This document shows positions 46,732-56,030 of a stretch of 64,000 nucleotides of DNA, in pieces. Each line of letters begins with the position of its first letter. The first letter of the stretch is position 1. Location: assembly GCA_963710355.1 (NCBI GenBank), contig CAVPZU010000003.1:682001-746000 (forward strand), read 5' to 3'. Below the pieces are notes generated by a model. That model did no database searches and had not been told where the DNA came from. It saw only the letters and a program-made list of their open reading frames with translations. The position numbers and the translations under genes are program-made. This stretch comes from Fen-1359 sp963710355. Lineage in GTDB: Bacteria > Planctomycetota > Phycisphaerae > Sedimentisphaerales > Anaerobacaceae.

Positions 46732-47302
46732 AGATACTTTCTCCATCAGAGCCCTCTAAAAGTCTTTTCAATCTTTCCCGGCCCCTGAATAGATACGTCT
46801 TAACGGTATTTTTGTTTTTCTTCATAATCTTTGCAATCTCATCGACGCTTTTGTCCTCGCGATAAAATAACACGATTGATAATGCCCATAACTTCGGCAG
46901 CCGCTCAACCGTTTGCCAGACTAAATCGCTCTGTTCCCTGCGTTCAAGACCATCAGCAATATGGTTTTTTTCTGTCTCGGCAATCTGCTCATCGAAGTCG
47001 CCGAGCAATTGCTCGCAGCGCCCTTTCCTGCGAAGGTAATCTATCGCCTTATGATATGCGATGCCCCACAGCCACGTATCTAATTTGCTCATCCCGCCAA
47101 AATTACCGATTTTTTCGTATGCAGCGAGAAAGGTTTCATTGGCCACATCTTCACTCTCATTTTCGCCAAGCCCGAGTGTGCGGCAGCATAAAAACACCAG
47201 TTTTTGGTATCTGTCAACGAATTCGGCAAAGGCACGGTGGTCGCCGCTGCAAAGCAGTTGCAGCCAACTGTCAATTTGCTGTTCATCCGTTATGTTAGAC
47301 AA
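46718..47302 (-). CDS. ECF-family RNA polymerase sigma factor
   Basis: 194 residues with sigma-2 (FAEFVDRYQKLVFLCCRTLG, DVANETFLAAYEKIGNF, LDTWLWGIAYHKAIDYLRRK) and sigma-4 (LPKLWALSIVLFYREDKS, VDEIAKIMKKNKNTVKTYLF). Such factors redirect polymerase to stress or envelope regulons. The following overlapping gene encodes a likely membrane-bound regulator. Target genes are not known. Confidence 0.93.
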   Translation of the reverse strand: MSNITDEQQIDSWLQLLCSGDHRAFAEFVDRYQKLVFLCCRTLGLGENESEDVANETFLAAYEKIGNFGGMSKLDTWLWGIAYHKAIDYLRRKGRCEQLLGDFDEQIAETEKNHIADGLERREQSDLVWQTVERLPKLWALSIVLFYREDKSVDEIAKIMKKNKNTVKTYLFRGRERLKRLLEGSDGESIYVDK

Positions 47303-47460
47303 AGGGCAGCCCTTTCTTTTTATTTGTTAGTCGAATAAAAGGCTTAAAAAGTTTCAATTTTTTTGAAACCTCTTTTATAAAACCTGCGACTAATTATATA
47401 AAAGCAGGTTTTAATATCCAAATTGAAAACAGATGCTAAATTTATTTGAAAGGAGAATTA

Positions 47461-47832
47461 ATGCTTCCGATACTTGCAGATGCTGTGATAGAAACGTCGG
47501 TAATAGTTGGCTACGTAATAGTAGTAATTGCGCTGTTTTTATTTCTCTTTTTTGTGAGGCGTCTAAGACATAAAGAGATAATGGCAGCAATCGAAAAAGG
47601 CATTTCACTGCCGACAAAGCCGACAACCCCCAAAGGCCCTCGTTGGATAACAAATATTTCGGTAGGCATTGGATTTCTTATTGTTTCTTTGACCTTTCTT
47701 GGTTTGCCTTTGGGAACTTATTTTCATAAGAAAGAATTCGCAGAGGGAATGCTGGTCCCATTTGGAATTTCTCTTGCCGCAGGTGTTGCCTTTTTTGTAA
47801 GGGGCCTGTTGCAGCGGAAAATCCGGCAATAA
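47461..47832 (+). CDS. Three-segment membrane protein (DUF6249-like)
   Basis: 123 residues from ATG 47461 with AAAGGAGA upstream. Membrane segments at about 13-35, 68-88 and 98-118; between the first two is a basic link with HKEIMAAIEKGISLP. The IEKG-x-LP motif with flanking segments resembles DUF6249. It is divergent from the ECF sigma gene and may be under its control, which is inference. Confidence 0.6.
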   Translation: MLPILADAVIETSVIVGYVIVVIALFLFLFFVRRLRHKEIMAAIEKGISLPTKPTTPKGPRWITNISVGIGFLIVSLTFLGLPLGTYFHKKEFAEGMLVPFGISLAAGVAFFVRGLLQRKIRQ

Positions 47833-47952
47833 GTTTGGTTACCCAACCCAAAAACAGTCCGGCAACGACCGGCTCGTTTAGACCCTTTTCGATAAGGCAA
47901 TTGTTTTTCAACTCAAAACTAAAAACTAAGAACTCAAAACTTTACAGACGGC

Positions 47953-49215
47953 CTATGCTAATTTTCCTGCCGCCTCGCTCATCAGTCTTGCAACAGGCAT
48001 TCTGTTCGGGCAGCGACTTTCCGCAAGGCTGTAATCAACACTGGTCAATTTCGCTCTTGCATCGGCTGGAAGTTCAGCGTAAAGCTGCCTTGCCATTTCT
48101 GTATCGCCGTAGCTATTGTAATACATCAGATACCGCATCACATCCGCTATGTATGGCATATCAGGCGTTGCCTTCGCACAGATTTTCGAGCATCCTGCAC
48201 AGTAGCCGTCGCAGGTCTTTTGTGCATAGTCGGCCAGAAAGGCCACATCCTTATTATCAAGCTGCCGTTTATCAAGCACCGCGTCCACATTTGTAATCAG
48301 ATGTTCGATGTTGCCGCGTCCTACGCCGAGGCAGGCAGAGCAGATGCGTTTATCCTGCAGGACAACCTTTACCTTTGCCTGTCCCTCGGTGAAACCCTTC
48401 TTTGTGAAGTATTCAATTAACTCCTTATCCTTATCGGTCTCGACTTTTGCCCTCATTCCCTGGACTTTCATAGCAATCATCGCAACGCCCGCCTTGTGGC
48501 AGGCCTCAACCGCATCGTTCATCTCCGCTTCCTGCATAACACGGAAGTTGTAGGTCGTTATCACCGCATCTATCCAGCCGGCCTTCGCAGCAAACGACAG
48601 GCACCCTGTCATATTTGAATGTGTGCTGAATCCGAAATACCTGATGAGCTTTCTCTTCTTTGCTCCTTCAGCCCACTTACGTAAATCGTCCGTCAGTTGC
48701 TCGGGATTTTCCAAGCCGTGAACGCCATAATAGATATCTATGTAATCAGTGTTGAGCCTCTTGAGAGATTCCTGTAAGTGGCTCTCGAGTTCTTCCGGCG
48801 TCCCCCTCGATTTCGAGGTGATTATCAGTTTTTTGCGCAGTGCCGGCTGCTCTTCAAAGATTTTGCCAATAGCCAGTTCAGAGTTCCCGTTGGCATAGAC
48901 GTAGGCACAATCCCAGAACGTCACGCCCAACTGAAGCGCCTTGCGCAGAATGGCTATATTTGCAGCGGCATCGAACATCACGCCGAGTGAAAAACACGGC
49001 ACCTTGAACCCCTTGTTGCCGAAATCCCTCGTCGCAATTTCCGGCGTCCGCTCTTTTGCAGAATGGGGGTCTTTGACGTTTGGGTCAGGCTTGTTCGCAC
49101 CTCCGGACTCTGCGAATAATGTTGTTGACACAAGGGCTGAACCTAACCCTGCTGCCCCGATTGTCTTCAAAAAACCTCTTCTGTCGATATCTGTTTTCTG
49201 ATTCTTCTTTGACAT
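47953..49215 (-). CDS. Tat-exported aldo/keto reductase with C-terminal cysteine motifs
   Basis: 420 residues from ATG 49215 (GGAGG upstream). The start carries a twin-arginine signal (DRRGFLKTIGAAGLGSALVS). The TIM-barrel AKR domain has SLGVMFDAAANIAILRKALQ, DCAYVYANGNSE and ITSKSRG. C-terminal Cys groups CSACLGVGRG and TCDGYCAGCSKIC suggest a 4Fe-4S ferredoxin-like end, as in iron-sulfur AKRs. It is the last gene of a four-gene minus-strand operon of redox proteins, probably acting outside the cytoplasmic membrane. Confidence 0.85.
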   Translation of the reverse strand: MSKKNQKTDIDRRGFLKTIGAAGLGSALVSTTLFAESGGANKPDPNVKDPHSAKERTPEIATRDFGNKGFKVPCFSLGVMFDAAANIAILRKALQLGVTFWDCAYVYANGNSELAIGKIFEEQPALRKKLIITSKSRGTPEELESHLQESLKRLNTDYIDIYYGVHGLENPEQLTDDLRKWAEGAKKRKLIRYFGFSTHSNMTGCLSFAAKAGWIDAVITTYNFRVMQEAEMNDAVEACHKAGVAMIAMKVQGMRAKVETDKDKELIEYFTKKGFTEGQAKVKVVLQDKRICSACLGVGRGNIEHLITNVDAVLDKRQLDNKDVAFLADYAQKTCDGYCAGCSKICAKATPDMPYIADVMRYLMYYNSYGDTEMARQLYAELPADARAKLTSVDYSLAESRCPNRMPVARLMSEAAGKLA

Positions 49216-49236
49216 TTTTGCAACCTCCAAAATATT

Positions 49237-50991
49237 TTACAGCAGCAACTTCCTGTCGGCGCTTCTGCTTTCGCCTTCAGCAGAGACCCTTATTGCCTTT
49301 TGACCGCTGACGGGACATTCGTGCTCGCATACGCCGCACCCGATACAGCGTTCAATATCGACGTAAGGCCTCTGCAGTCGAACCTGAATAACAACTTTTG
49401 CGCCTTCAGCGGGAATTGTTTCAAACTTACCCTCACAAACGAGTGTGTTTTCCGTATTTGCCTTGACTTTCCATCTTTGCCCCGATAAATTTTCAATTGC
49501 ACAATAGTAATCGCCCGTGCCGTATTTGTCAAGGGGCAAATTGCTTTCGACGGTTTCAATTGTGTTTCCGGCAGCCTTTTTTACCGTCAGTCTCCCATAG
49601 CGGACAGGGTTGAAAACCTCCTCTGTGTAAATCGCCTTCGGACTCACCGGGCAATTTTCCTCGCAGACGATACACGGCTTGTTCATCGCCCACGGCAGAC
49701 AGCGGCCCCTGTCCAAAAAGGCAGTGCCTAATTTAATCGGCCCTTTGCCGGCGAATTTGCCTTTGCCTAACTTTTCATCGAGGCTTATCGGCCTGATTGC
49801 CGCCGTCGGGCAGACAGAACCGCAGGCCACGCAGTTCAATTGACAACCGCTCGTGCCGATTCGATTGTTCAGCACCGGCGACCACAGACTCTCAATGCCG
49901 CCCTCGATTCCTGCCGGCTGCAATACATTTGTCGGACAGACACGGATGCACTGACCGCACTTCAGACATCGCTTCAAAAATTCTGTCTCCGCCAGCGAAC
50001 CGGGCGGCCTTATCGCTTTATAATACCAGTTCCTGCCGAGCTTCCCTGCCAATCTTACCGCCGGCACCGCTAAAATCCCGCTCGCAAGCGACAGCACAAA
50101 TCCCCTGCGCGATATGTCCGGGTTTGTCTGTTCACCTGCCCGCGAAGGAACTGTCTGATAGCGTATGCAGTCGTCCCTCGATTTGCAGTCCTGCCGGCAG
50201 TTAAAACAAAGAACGCACTCGGCAAATTTGATTTTTGAGGCTGGCTCGCAACCACCCTCGCAACTCTGCTCGCAAAATTTGCAGCCCGTGCAAGTCTCTT
50301 TATTTTTGCCTATTCGCCAGATTGCGAATCTGCTGATTATCCCGAACAACGCCCCCAGCGGACAGATAAACCGGCAGTAAAATCGCGGAATAACAAGATT
50401 TAATAAAATAGCCGCTGCAAAGATTGCAAAAATCAGCCCCGCCAATTCGTAAGAACGCCCCGTAGCCGAAAGCACGCCGATTCCGCCAAAGGCGGAATTG
50501 AAAATCGGCAGCAGCACAAGATTTATCGAACGGCTTACTAACGGAATCGGGTTAAAAAGCCCTGTCTGGAGCGTCGCTGAAATGGACGGAAATGCCGCCC
50601 CCGCCAAAAGAAAAACCAGTATAAAATATTTTATGGACTGCGCCCTTCGGTAGCTGTTGAGTTTTATTTGTTGGGCAACCGGCTTTCCCCTCCCGCCTAA
50701 CCAGCCGACAAAATGATGAATGCTTCCAAATGGACACAGCCACCCGCAGAAAAACCTGCCGAAAATAATCGTTAGAACTATTGTCGCAAGAGCCCACAGC
50801 AGCGGCCGATACAATGTATGCGTCGTCAGCACCGTCCCGACCGCAGCCAGCGGGTCGAGGTCCAAAAACAAATTCACAGGCCACCTCCGCAATTGCCAAA
50901 ACCTCTCGCCGACCGTTGTCACAATGCACAACCAGATAAAAAGAATAAAGAAAAATATCTGGCTTATCCTTCGAGCCGTCACTATTTTCAT
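49237..50991 (-). CDS. NapH-like membrane protein fused to exported 4Fe-4S ferredoxin
   Basis: 584 residues. The N-terminal half is a NapH/CcoG-type membrane protein with segments near 10-28, 60-80, 120-140 and 185-210 and Cys motifs CGWLCPFG and CRFICPLG. It continues with ferredoxin clusters CTGCKFCEQSC and CVLCFNCRQDC. An internal twin-arginine-like SRRGFVLSLASGIL opens a second, NapG/MauM-like half with CLKCGQCIRVCPTN, CVACGSVCPTA, CIVCEENCPVSP and CIGCGVCEHECP. It would move electrons from the membrane quinone pool to the exported side. A palindrome at 50482 encodes SAFGG between membrane segments. Confidence 0.85.
   Translation of the reverse strand: MKIVTARRISQIFFFILFIWLCIVTTVGERFWQLRRWPVNLFLDLDPLAAVGTVLTTHTLYRPLLWALATIVLTIIFGRFFCGWLCPFGSIHHFVGWLGGRGKPVAQQIKLNSYRRAQSIKYFILVFLLAGAAFPSISATLQTGLFNPIPLVSRSINLVLLPIFNSAFGGIGVLSATGRSYELAGLIFAIFAAAILLNLVIPRFYCRFICPLGALFGIISRFAIWRIGKNKETCTGCKFCEQSCEGGCEPASKIKFAECVLCFNCRQDCKSRDDCIRYQTVPSRAGEQTNPDISRRGFVLSLASGILAVPAVRLAGKLGRNWYYKAIRPPGSLAETEFLKRCLKCGQCIRVCPTNVLQPAGIEGGIESLWSPVLNNRIGTSGCQLNCVACGSVCPTAAIRPISLDEKLGKGKFAGKGPIKLGTAFLDRGRCLPWAMNKPCIVCEENCPVSPKAIYTEEVFNPVRYGRLTVKKAAGNTIETVESNLPLDKYGTGDYYCAIENLSGQRWKVKANTENTLVCEGKFETIPAEGAKVVIQVRLQRPYVDIERCIGCGVCEHECPVSGQKAIRVSAEGESRSADRKLLL
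50482..50496. repeat. Palindrome TCCGCCNNNGGCGGA inside the NapH-like gene
   Basis: Exact copy read on the minus strand as Ser-Ala-Phe-Gly-Gly, in a loop between membrane segments (IFNSAFGGIGVL). Confidence 0.85.
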
Positions 50992-51010
50992 AAATCCAAA
51001 ATCCTGTCCC

Positions 51011-52006
51011 CTATCCCCTATCTCCTATAATTGGTTTAAGCGATTGATAATCAGTTTTGCCGACACCTGCCTTTTCGGCTATTGAAAGATATGGCAGGTC
51101 GCTCACCTTCATATCGAGAAGTGTGCATCCGAAGGCGTCAGCCGCAACCGCATCGCAGCTCGCAATAATTGCATCTTTTCTTCGCAGGTCTGAGAACGCC
51201 CCGCCCGTCGGGCCGTTGCTCATCATAACCTCCGTCCCGTCACCAATCACCAGTGTAGGCCTTACCAGCATCGACAGCTCCGCAATTATCGTGTTAATAT
51301 CCTGATGAAAGATATTGCGTCTGCCGCCCAGAAGACCATACCAGTTCTTCATCGTCATCGATGCCCCAGCCCTGCTGTGATTTTTTATCGGCGCAATCCC
51401 GATAACTTTATTTGCCTTTGCCAGCGGCTCATAAAGAATGGGCCAGTTTTTTATAAGTTTTCCGCCCGCCAGTGTCGTCTTTCTGAACAGCCTGTCCTTT
51501 GGCAGGATGATTTTAGCCCCCGCTTGCGCAGCAGCCTTGCCGACACCGCTTATCGCAAAGCAGCTTTCAGCATCGTTTATCGGGTTGTCCGTCACATAAA
51601 CAGTCTTTGCCCGGCCCCTGCTGTAGCAGAGCCTGACAACCTCCGCAACAAGTTCCGGATTCGCCGTCGCCCCCAGCGCAGCAGGTGTTGTAAAGGCGAT
51701 GTTCGGCTTGATTACCACCACATCGCCGCTCTTTACAAACCGCTCGATTCCGCCCAGCAAATCAATCACCTTGTTAACCGTCCGCACCCTGTCAGGGCCT
51801 TTGACAATGCTTATCACCTGCCCGTCTTTCGGCGGGACGGAAAAATCAGGCAGTGTCACAAGTTCCGTTTCCGGTTCGCCGCTCGGACCTGTCTTATCAT
51901 AGAGCGTTTTTGCAATGACCCCAGCCGCCGCTACAGACAAGGCAGCCTTTGCAGTTCTGGCCAGAAAAGAGCGCCTGTCGATTTTTCTATTTTCAGGGTC
52001 GCTCAT
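51011..52006 (-). CDS. Tat-exported DUF362 protein
   Basis: 331 residues. Twin-arginine signal DRRSFLARTAKAALSVAAAG at residues 10-30. The body is DUF362: VVVIKPNIAFTTPAALGATA, VYVTDNPINDAESCFAISGV, IGIAPIKNHSRAGASMTMKN and the late GDGTEVMMSNGP and DAVAADAFGCTLL. DUF362 proteins are often linked to iron-sulfur electron transfer. It overlaps the gene before it by ATGA and is followed 19 bases later by the NapH-like fusion. Confidence 0.87.
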   Translation of the reverse strand: MSDPENRKIDRRSFLARTAKAALSVAAAGVIAKTLYDKTGPSGEPETELVTLPDFSVPPKDGQVISIVKGPDRVRTVNKVIDLLGGIERFVKSGDVVVIKPNIAFTTPAALGATANPELVAEVVRLCYSRGRAKTVYVTDNPINDAESCFAISGVGKAAAQAGAKIILPKDRLFRKTTLAGGKLIKNWPILYEPLAKANKVIGIAPIKNHSRAGASMTMKNWYGLLGGRRNIFHQDINTIIAELSMLVRPTLVIGDGTEVMMSNGPTGGAFSDLRRKDAIIASCDAVAADAFGCTLLDMKVSDLPYLSIAEKAGVGKTDYQSLKPIIGDRG

Positions 52007-52962
52007 TTTTTCTGAACCTCATTTAGGATATCGTTCAATATCTTTGCCGCCTTTGCAGCCGTCTCGGCATCGGCAGCCTCGTGCACGCCCGCCAGAAACC
52101 TGCCGTTATTGAAAACAACCTCAACTGGCCCGGAGAAAGCAAAACATCTGGCTGATTCAACCGGCAGTCCGCCTGCGGCGGATTCGGTTGCCCCCAAATC
52201 TTTGAGGAATTTTGAATAAATATCGACAAGACTGGCTGCCTCTTTTTCATCGGTGCGTTTGCCCAGAAAAATCGTCACCGCCTTATCGTCAATTTTTATT
52301 ACCGCTGAAAAAATACCGGTTAGCTCTTTGCAGCTAAAGGTATTGTCTGTCGAAAACTTGATTGAACCAGCTTGCGTTCCTGCCTTTTGTAAAATCTGCA
52401 TCTCCTCAGTCTTTACAGAACCTCCCAAAGGCAGGGCATTTTTGATTTGATTTGCCAGCTCCGCCATTGCCTCAAGCAGCTCCGCTGATTCCGCCGACCC
52501 GATAAGTTCGAGGTAATATCTGCCGAGACTGTAAAAAAGGGCGTTGCTTGTCCGGTATCCAAAATCGACGTCATTTAAATTCTCTGCATCTTCTCTCTTC
52601 TGCTGGCTATAAACCGCAAGTGCATTTTCCGGCCTGGCCATATCATAGATGTAGACCTCAAAGCTAATCGCCTCGTTTGAATCGTTTTTGTATAGCCTCG
52701 TGAACAGTTTTTCAAATCCCGTTTCCGTATAAAGCGACGCCCTGCCGTCTATCTTTTCGTATAACGTATCCGCGTTGTATATTTCAAGCCCCGTCAGCGC
52801 CGTAAATCCCTTCGGTTTGAGCCTCGCTATGGTCTCTTCCAGGCCGCCAGCCTGCTGCCGATTAAACTGCGGCAAAATCACCGCAACAGCCATGCCGCAC
52901 AGTATTGCTATTAAACAAATGCTTATTATTGCCTCGTGACGTGGTATTTTGGCTGAACCCAT
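52003..52962 (-). CDS. DUF6599-like membrane-anchored protein
   Basis: 319 residues; one N-terminal membrane segment (AIISICLIAILCGMAVAVIL), then an exported domain with YNADTLYEKIDGRASLYTET, YIYDMARPENALAVYSQQKR and FYSLGRYYLELIGS. I associate this pattern with DUF6599, which recurs beside DUF362 and NapH-like genes. First gene of the four-gene operon. A palindrome copy at 52168-52182 encodes SAAGG in a variable loop. Confidence 0.65.
   Translation of the reverse strand: MGSAKIPRHEAIISICLIAILCGMAVAVILPQFNRQQAGGLEETIARLKPKGFTALTGLEIYNADTLYEKIDGRASLYTETGFEKLFTRLYKNDSNEAISFEVYIYDMARPENALAVYSQQKREDAENLNDVDFGYRTSNALFYSLGRYYLELIGSAESAELLEAMAELANQIKNALPLGGSVKTEEMQILQKAGTQAGSIKFSTDNTFSCKELTGIFSAVIKIDDKAVTIFLGKRTDEKEAASLVDIYSKFLKDLGATESAAGGLPVESARCFAFSGPVEVVFNNGRFLAGVHEAADAETAAKAAKILNDILNEVQKK
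52168..52182. repeat. Palindrome TCCGCCNNNGGCGGA inside the DUF6599-like gene
   Basis: Exact copy read on the minus strand as Ser-Ala-Ala-Gly-Gly (TESAAGGLPVE). Confidence 0.85.
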
Positions 52963-53129
52963 TATAAGTTCCCAATATCAGGACAAGCCTGATTACAAAA
53001 AATAATTTTATTTATTTTGTGCGGCTTTGTCAAATCTTTGCAGACGCAAAACTCTTATTTATTAGGATTTGTTGACAGAGTAGCCTATGCAGCGTTATAA
53101 TGAGCATAAAATCCAATAAGGAGCTTAAA

Positions 53130-53395
53130 ATGAGTGAAAACCTCACATATATTCTTGGCTTTGGGAACCTCGGCACACCAGAACTGATACTTATACTGGT
53201 AGTTGCCGTTCTCCTGTTCGGAAGACGACTTCCTGAAGTGGCGCCAATCTTGGCCGCAGCCTTAACGAATTCAAAAAGGGACTCAATGAGGCAAAAGATG
53301 AAAAAGACAAGATAGAAAAGGATGTTAAATCCATCGGTGACGATGTTTCCAGGGAAGTGCACAATGCGTCGGACAACCACAATAAAACCAACTGA
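53130..53395 (+). CDS. tatA: Twin-arginine translocase subunit TatA, frameshift near 53243
   Basis: TatA forms the pore of the Tat system. ATG 53130 with AAGGAG upstream. The membrane helix and hinge read LGTPELILILVVAVLLFGRR followed by LPEVA, the TatA signature. The first frame then drifts; the adjacent frame reads NLGRSLNEFKKGLNEAKDEK, the amphipathic helix, then an acidic tail to TGA 53395 (about 88 residues). One base is missing near 53243. tatC follows 52 bases later; no tatB is present. Confidence 0.9.
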
Positions 53396-53447
53396 TGGGA
53401 AACCGCTTCTCAATCCTTAAAAAATCATATAAGCCAATAAATCCACA

Positions 53448-54231
53448 ATGGACCGAAAAGTTGAGAACGATGAGCCGCTGGGTACTCCTATGAGTTTGGG
53501 CGACCACCTTGAAGAACTGCGGGCAAGGATTATCCTTGCACTGGCAGGGCTCGCTGTCGGCGTAATCGCCGGCTTCTTTCTCGCCAAGGATGCCTTCCTT
53601 CTGCTCGAATCCCAGTATAAAAAGGCTATGCCTGACAGACCCCTTACTACCCTCGCTCCGACCGACGCCTTTGTAGGCTACACCAAAATTGCGATTATCG
53701 TCGGCCTGATTTTTTCCTCGCCCTGGGTTTTTTATCAGCTCTGGAAATTTGTCTCTACAGGCCTCTATCAGCGGGAAAAAAGATATGTCTATATTGCCGT
53801 CCCCTTCTCAACAGGACTCTTTATCGCCGGCGCTTTGTTCTTTCTGTTCTTTATCGCTCCGGTCACCCTGAAATTTTTTGTAGAGTTCGGCAAATGGCTC
53901 GGCGTTGACAGCACATGGACTTTTCCTGAATACCTCTCCTTTATTACGTCCCTGATGCTCATTTTTGGTCTTGCCTTTCAGACCCCCATCGTCGTCTTCG
54001 TCCTGATAAGGACAGGGTTGGTCTCCGCCAAAACATTTACGCGTTACCGGCGAGTCGTCATTCTGGCCGTAACAATAACCGCAGCAGTTGTTACGCCCAC
54101 CCCGGACGCATTTACGTGTATTATGCTTGCCGTCCCGCTCTATCTTCTCTTTGAGCCTGGGCATCCTCCTCGGCTATATCTCCGAACGCAAAAAAGCGAA
54201 AAATGAAAATTCCGAATATAAAAATGTTTAG
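53448..54231 (+). CDS. tatC: Twin-arginine translocase subunit TatC, frameshift near 54162
   Basis: TatC is the signal-recognising membrane core. MSLGDHLEELRARI is the TatC opening. Six membrane segments follow, with the conserved FSSPWVFYQLWKFVSTGLYQ REKRY region (residues about 87-108) and FGLAFQTPIVVFVLIRTGLV. The last segment breaks after YLLFE; one extra C lies in GAGCCTGGGC, and the other frame gives LGILLGYISERKKAKNENSE to TAG 54231 (about 260 residues). It sits beside an operon of three proteins with twin-arginine motifs. Confidence 0.93.
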
Positions 54232-54259
54232 TTTAGCCATCGCCGGCACGGCGACGGCG

Positions 54260-54400
54260 TATTTAGCCCCCGCCCGCCGAAGGCGGGTGGAGGGGGTGTC
54301 GTTATATTTAGCCCCCAGTTTCACTGTGGGTTGTTTTACTGTTGTTTTGGTCATTTGGTTTTAGAATTTGTTTCGGATTTTGAGATTAGTGCTTTGGATT
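54260..54400. repeat. Repeat-rich gap after tatC
   Basis: Holds CCCGCCGAAGGCGGG (54273-54287, a C/G-ended palindrome variant), two TTTAGCCCCC units (54262 and 54308) and a fragment of the AT-rich repeat family (TTTTGGTCATTTG to TTTGTTTCGGATTTTGAG, about 54347-54385). Confidence 0.6.
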
Positions 54401-54416
54401 TTTGGCAGTTTAAAAT

Positions 54417-55850
54417 ATGCTTACTCTAATTAATACAAATCTTATGAAGCCTCCTATCGCACCGATAGGGCTCGATTACATCGCAGGCGCAGCACGAAGT
54501 GCGGGCATAAATACCGACGTTCTCGATTTATGCAGACACGATGACCCCGATAAGGCGATTGAAAATTATTTCAGCAGAAACGCTCCCTTGCTTGTCGGCC
54601 TTTCCTTCAGAAACGTTGACGACTGCTTCTGGCCAAGCGCACAGTGGTTCGTCCCGCAGCTAAAGGATATTGTCAAAACAATAAAAAAACTGACCAATTC
54701 CCATCTCGTTATCGGCGGCGTGGGATTTTCTATCTTTCCGCAACAGATTGTCGAATATACCGGCGCCGATTTCGGCGTTCACGGCGACGGTGAACAGGCA
54801 ATCGTCGATTTATATCACCAGCTCAAAACTACAAAAAAATTTGATAATATAAGCGGCCTTGTCTGGCGAGACAATGGAAAGATAATTTGCAATAAACCTG
54901 CCTGGCAGGAAAAACTTTCCCTTGAAACCAGCCGAAACGCCATCGATAACAAATGGTATTTCTCTAACGGCGGACAGGCCGGCATCGAAACAAAACGAGG
55001 CTGCCCCAGAAACTGCATTTATTGCGCAGACCCCCTCGCTAAAGGCAACAGGTCCCGAACGAGAAATCCCGCCGAGGTCGCCGACGAAATTGAAAATCTC
55101 CTTTTGCAGGGCATCGATTGTCTCCACATCTGCGACCCGGAATTCAACATCCCCTACAGCCACGCTGAAGCAGTCTGCGAGGAAATTGTCCGCCGAAATC
55201 TCGGCCAAAAAATCCGCTGGTATGCGTATCTGTCAATTACTCCTTTCGATGCGCCCCTCGCAGTCATTATGAAAAAGGCAGGCTGCGCCGGCATCGACTT
55301 TACCACCGATTCTGCTAATGAAACTATGCTCAAAACATACCGCCAGCCCTACGCCAGAAACGATATAGAAAAAGCCGTTCAGCTTTGTTGCCAACACAGT
55401 ATTACTGTTATGCTCGATTTATTGCTGGGCGGCCCGGGCGAAACGCCCCAAACCGCTGAAGACTCAATCAACTTTTTTAAAAGTCTCAGCCCGGATTGCA
55501 TCGGCGCTCCCGTCGGCGTCAGAATTTACCCCAATACCGCTATGGCCAGCCTTGTTTGCAGCGAAGGGCCGCAGGAGGCTAATCCGAATATCAAACGCAA
55601 ATACGAAGGCCCTGTCGATTTCTTCAAACCGACCTTTTACATCTCTTCTTTGCTTGGTGACAGGCCCGCCCGGCTCGTGCGTGATTTAATCGCCGGCGAT
55701 AAAAGATTCTTTGCACCAGCCCTCGACGATGGTCTGCCTGTGCCGCCCACTGACCACAACTATAACGATAATACAGAATTGACCGATGCGATCCGCAAAG
55801 GCTCCCGTGGTGCATACTGGGATATTTTGCGCCGCCTCCGCTCAGGATAA
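54417..55850 (+). CDS. B12-binding-domain radical SAM protein
   Basis: 477 residues. The N-terminal B12-binding-like fold (PPIAPIGLDYIAGAARSAG, LVIGGVGFSIFPQQIVEYTG) lacks an obvious DxHxxG. The radical SAM domain has RGCPRNCIYCADP (CxxxCxxC, about residue 197), HICDPEFNIPYSHAE and DLLLGGPGETPQTAEDSI. Related enzymes act as methyltransferases or cyclases; the substrate cannot be told. No obvious operon partner. Confidence 0.85.
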   Translation: MLTLINTNLMKPPIAPIGLDYIAGAARSAGINTDVLDLCRHDDPDKAIENYFSRNAPLLVGLSFRNVDDCFWPSAQWFVPQLKDIVKTIKKLTNSHLVIGGVGFSIFPQQIVEYTGADFGVHGDGEQAIVDLYHQLKTTKKFDNISGLVWRDNGKIICNKPAWQEKLSLETSRNAIDNKWYFSNGGQAGIETKRGCPRNCIYCADPLAKGNRSRTRNPAEVADEIENLLLQGIDCLHICDPEFNIPYSHAEAVCEEIVRRNLGQKIRWYAYLSITPFDAPLAVIMKKAGCAGIDFTTDSANETMLKTYRQPYARNDIEKAVQLCCQHSITVMLDLLLGGPGETPQTAEDSINFFKSLSPDCIGAPVGVRIYPNTAMASLVCSEGPQEANPNIKRKYEGPVDFFKPTFYISSLLGDRPARLVRDLIAGDKRFFAPALDDGLPVPPTDHNYNDNTELTDAIRKGSRGAYWDILRRLRSG

Positions 55851-56030
55851 ATCTAATCCGCCGCTTCGGCAATCCTGCCGCGCACACCTGACCTGCCTGA
55901 AAAAATTTAAAAAATCTCGAAAAAAGAATAAAACCGTAACAATTCCGTAACAAATAACCCTTAAAATAATCCTGTGGTCAAAAACGATTATTTGTTAAAC
56001 TTAATTAACTTATAGGAAAGGAGCTTAAAA

